Shown piece by piece: positions 62,941-64,000 of a stretch of DNA of 64,000 nt. The translations under genes were made by a program, and so were the position numbers. The notes beneath the pieces were generated by a model, which was given only the letters and a program-made list of their open reading frames with translations, had not been told where the DNA came from and searched no databases. Source of the stretch: Aurantimonas sp. HBX-1. Lineage in GTDB: Bacteria > Pseudomonadota > Alphaproteobacteria > Rhizobiales > Rhizobiaceae. The stretch lies in the NCBI RefSeq assembly GCF_021391535.1, contig NZ_CP090066.1, forward strand, positions 2,431,501-2,495,500. The letters run 5' to 3'. Numbering within the stretch: position 1 is the first letter of the stretch; every line of letters starts with the position of its first letter.

Positions 62941-63357
62941 TCAGCCGATGCGGCCGCGAAGAGCTGCCTTGACGGCGGGACTGGCTTGCAGCGAGCCGAG
63001 CACGTGCAGCGAGGCGATGGTGTCGAGCGCGAGTTCGGCGGAAACGTCCGGATCGATGATCGCGAGGCCGAGGACGTTGAGCGCAAGGGTCTCCCCCCTA
63101 GCCCGGAAATCCTCGAGGTCCGATCGCGTCACCCGCCGCAGCCCGAGGTCCAAGGAGCGGCGCGCCGCGGACTGGCGGACCGCATGCTCGTGGCGTTCCA
63201 GCTGGTTGCGGATGGCAGTGCGGATGAAGTCGGTGCGGTTCGAGTAGAACCCCTCCTTCACCAGCAGCTCGATCTGGCCGAGATCGACGAAGCCGAGATT
63301 GATGGTGATTTTCTCGCTGTCGGCGACGGCTTTCGCCGTCTGGATCTCGTTTGCCAT
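62941..63357 (-). CDS. CopG/ribbon-helix-helix domain protein
   Basis: The 138-residue protein, from ATG 63357, starts MANEIQTAKAVADSEKITIN. A ribbon-helix-helix follows, LGFVDLGQIELLVKEGFYSNRTDFIRTAIRNQLE, with an N-terminal strand and helices typical of CopG-like dimers. The C-terminal 60 residues form a helical domain. It probably binds DNA. It lies 42 bp from the esterase gene on the same strand, so a link to polyester metabolism is possible but not shown. Confidence 0.8.
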   Translation of the reverse strand: MANEIQTAKAVADSEKITINLGFVDLGQIELLVKEGFYSNRTDFIRTAIRNQLERHEHAVRQSAARRSLDLGLRRVTRSDLEDFRARGETLALNVLGLAIIDPDVSAELALDTIASLHVLGSLQASPAVKAALRGRIG

Positions 63358-63557
63358 CGAAATGTCTCTCCATCCGTGTGGATGGTAGATGGATGGGCTG
63401 GCCGAGCGCCGCAAGGCCCCGTCGCCGAATTCGCTCCGCACCAGCCGTCCGCCCGGAATTATATACCGTGATCGCGAGAATATTTGTGGATCGGGGTGAC
63501 AGTACCTAAGTGTTTCAGACTTCTTATCGTTCCCGATTGCCGCATCGCCCTGTAAGC

Positions 63558-64000
63558 ATGGGTGACGCTCCCGATTCGGACAGTCTGCCGACGGAGCCGG
63601 ATGCCGCCATGCCGAAGACCAAACGCCGCAAGCAGTTCGCCGCCCTGCCCTTCCAGGCTGGCGCCGAAGGCGTCGAGGTACTGCTGGTAACCTCCCGCGA
63701 CACCGGGCGATGGGTCATCCCGAAAGGCTGGCCGATGAAGAACCGGCGTCCGCACCGGGCCGCGGCCATCGAGGCCTACGAGGAAGCGGGCGTCGTCGGC
63801 AAGGCCGACAAGACCGCGCTCGGCACCTACGATTACGACAAGCGGATCGAAACGGGCGCGATCCCGTGCCGCGTCACGGTATTCCCGATGAAGGTGGCGC
63901 AGCTCCTCGACGAGTGGCCGGAAAGCGCCGAGCGCCGGCGCGCCTGGCACCCGGTCGAGCAGGCGAGCGAACTGGTCGAGGAGCCGGAGCTGCAGGCGAT
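63558..64000 (+). CDS. Nudix hydrolase, 3' end cut by window edge
   Basis: The frame opens at ATG 63558 and is still open at base 64000 with about 147 codons. The core reads FAALPFQAG, then RWVIPKGWPMKNR and HRAAAIEAYEEAGVVG, in Nudix order. The Nudix box differs from consensus: the Glu after G-x5 is Arg and the Arg before Glu is Ile, while the two metal-binding Glu of EAYEEAG remain. It recalls diphosphoinositol-polyphosphate-type Nudix proteins of Rhizobiales. An internal ATG at 63609 (MPKTKRRKQF) is an alternative start. Confidence 0.85.
   Translation, partial: MGDAPDSDSLPTEPDAAMPKTKRRKQFAALPFQAGAEGVEVLLVTSRDTGRWVIPKGWPMKNRRPHRAAAIEAYEEAGVVGKADKTALGTYDYDKRIETGAIPCRVTVFPMKVAQLLDEWPESAERRRAWHPVEQASELVEEPELQA

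Overview
The window is GC-rich chromosomal DNA from an alphaproteobacterium, most likely of the order Hyphomicrobiales (Rhizobiales). The basis is the family mix: HWE-type histidine kinases, Cys-rich Rrf2 regulators, a HlyU-family protein coupled to rpoD, the dnaG-rpoD pair, a carA next to a YqeY-like gene, and a compact tyrosine integrase of a type common in rhizobia. I cannot name the genus. No rRNA, CRISPR array or complete insertion sequence was seen; there is one tRNA.

Bases 1-49000 are accessory in character. The left edge holds the end of a homoserine dehydrogenase, a class I glutamine amidotransferase and an exported prolyl oligopeptidase. A lipoprotein-TetR unit follows, preceded by two perfect 15-bp palindromes, then a scarred stretch with MipA/OmpV and TetR remnants, a LysR regulator, an L,D-transpeptidase lipoprotein, a tiny membrane-protein gene, a KefB/C-type antiporter and a chrB-chrA chromate-resistance pair.

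Bases 13774-27681 form a sulfur-acquisition block: flavin reductase, FAD/NAD(P)-binding protein, FMNH2-dependent alkanesulfonate monooxygenase (SsuD), an SsuABC-like importer, a SLC13 carrier and the sulfate importer genes sbp-cysT-cysW-cysA. It is bracketed by two paralogous Cys-rich Rrf2 regulators, and AT-rich dyads lie in its promoter regions. Next come a hypothetical gene and a tyrosine integrase with a frameshift just after its catalytic Tyr, then a LuxR/TolB-like/TPR regulator divergent from a methyltransferase.

Bases 32121-41132 form an exopolysaccharide locus: a Tat-exported GH5 glycanase, a PP2C phosphatase / STAS / anti-sigma-type kinase triad (partner switch), a small membrane protein, a cellulose-synthase-like GT2 and a TPR/beta-barrel outer-membrane protein. 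It is followed by 59 perfect copies of an 8-bp unit, a GAF-PAS-GGDEF-EAL protein and two coupled HWE kinases, the first with a LOV-like domain lacking the photoactive Cys. The set resembles the partner-switching control of mixed-linkage beta-glucan in Sinorhizobium meliloti (bgrRSTUVW/bgsBA), with differences in synthase and secretion parts. I regard this as the most interesting system here.

A frameshifted DUF5677-like gene in lower-GC DNA abuts a CAT-anticodon tRNA at 49032-49108. To the right the sequence looks like core chromosome: SIMPL-domain protein, SDR, HlyU, rpoD, dnaG, LrgA/LrgB-like pair, YqeY, carA, small regulators, a kinase-like/ATPase fusion, a PHB-depolymerase-family esterase and a Nudix gene running off the right end.
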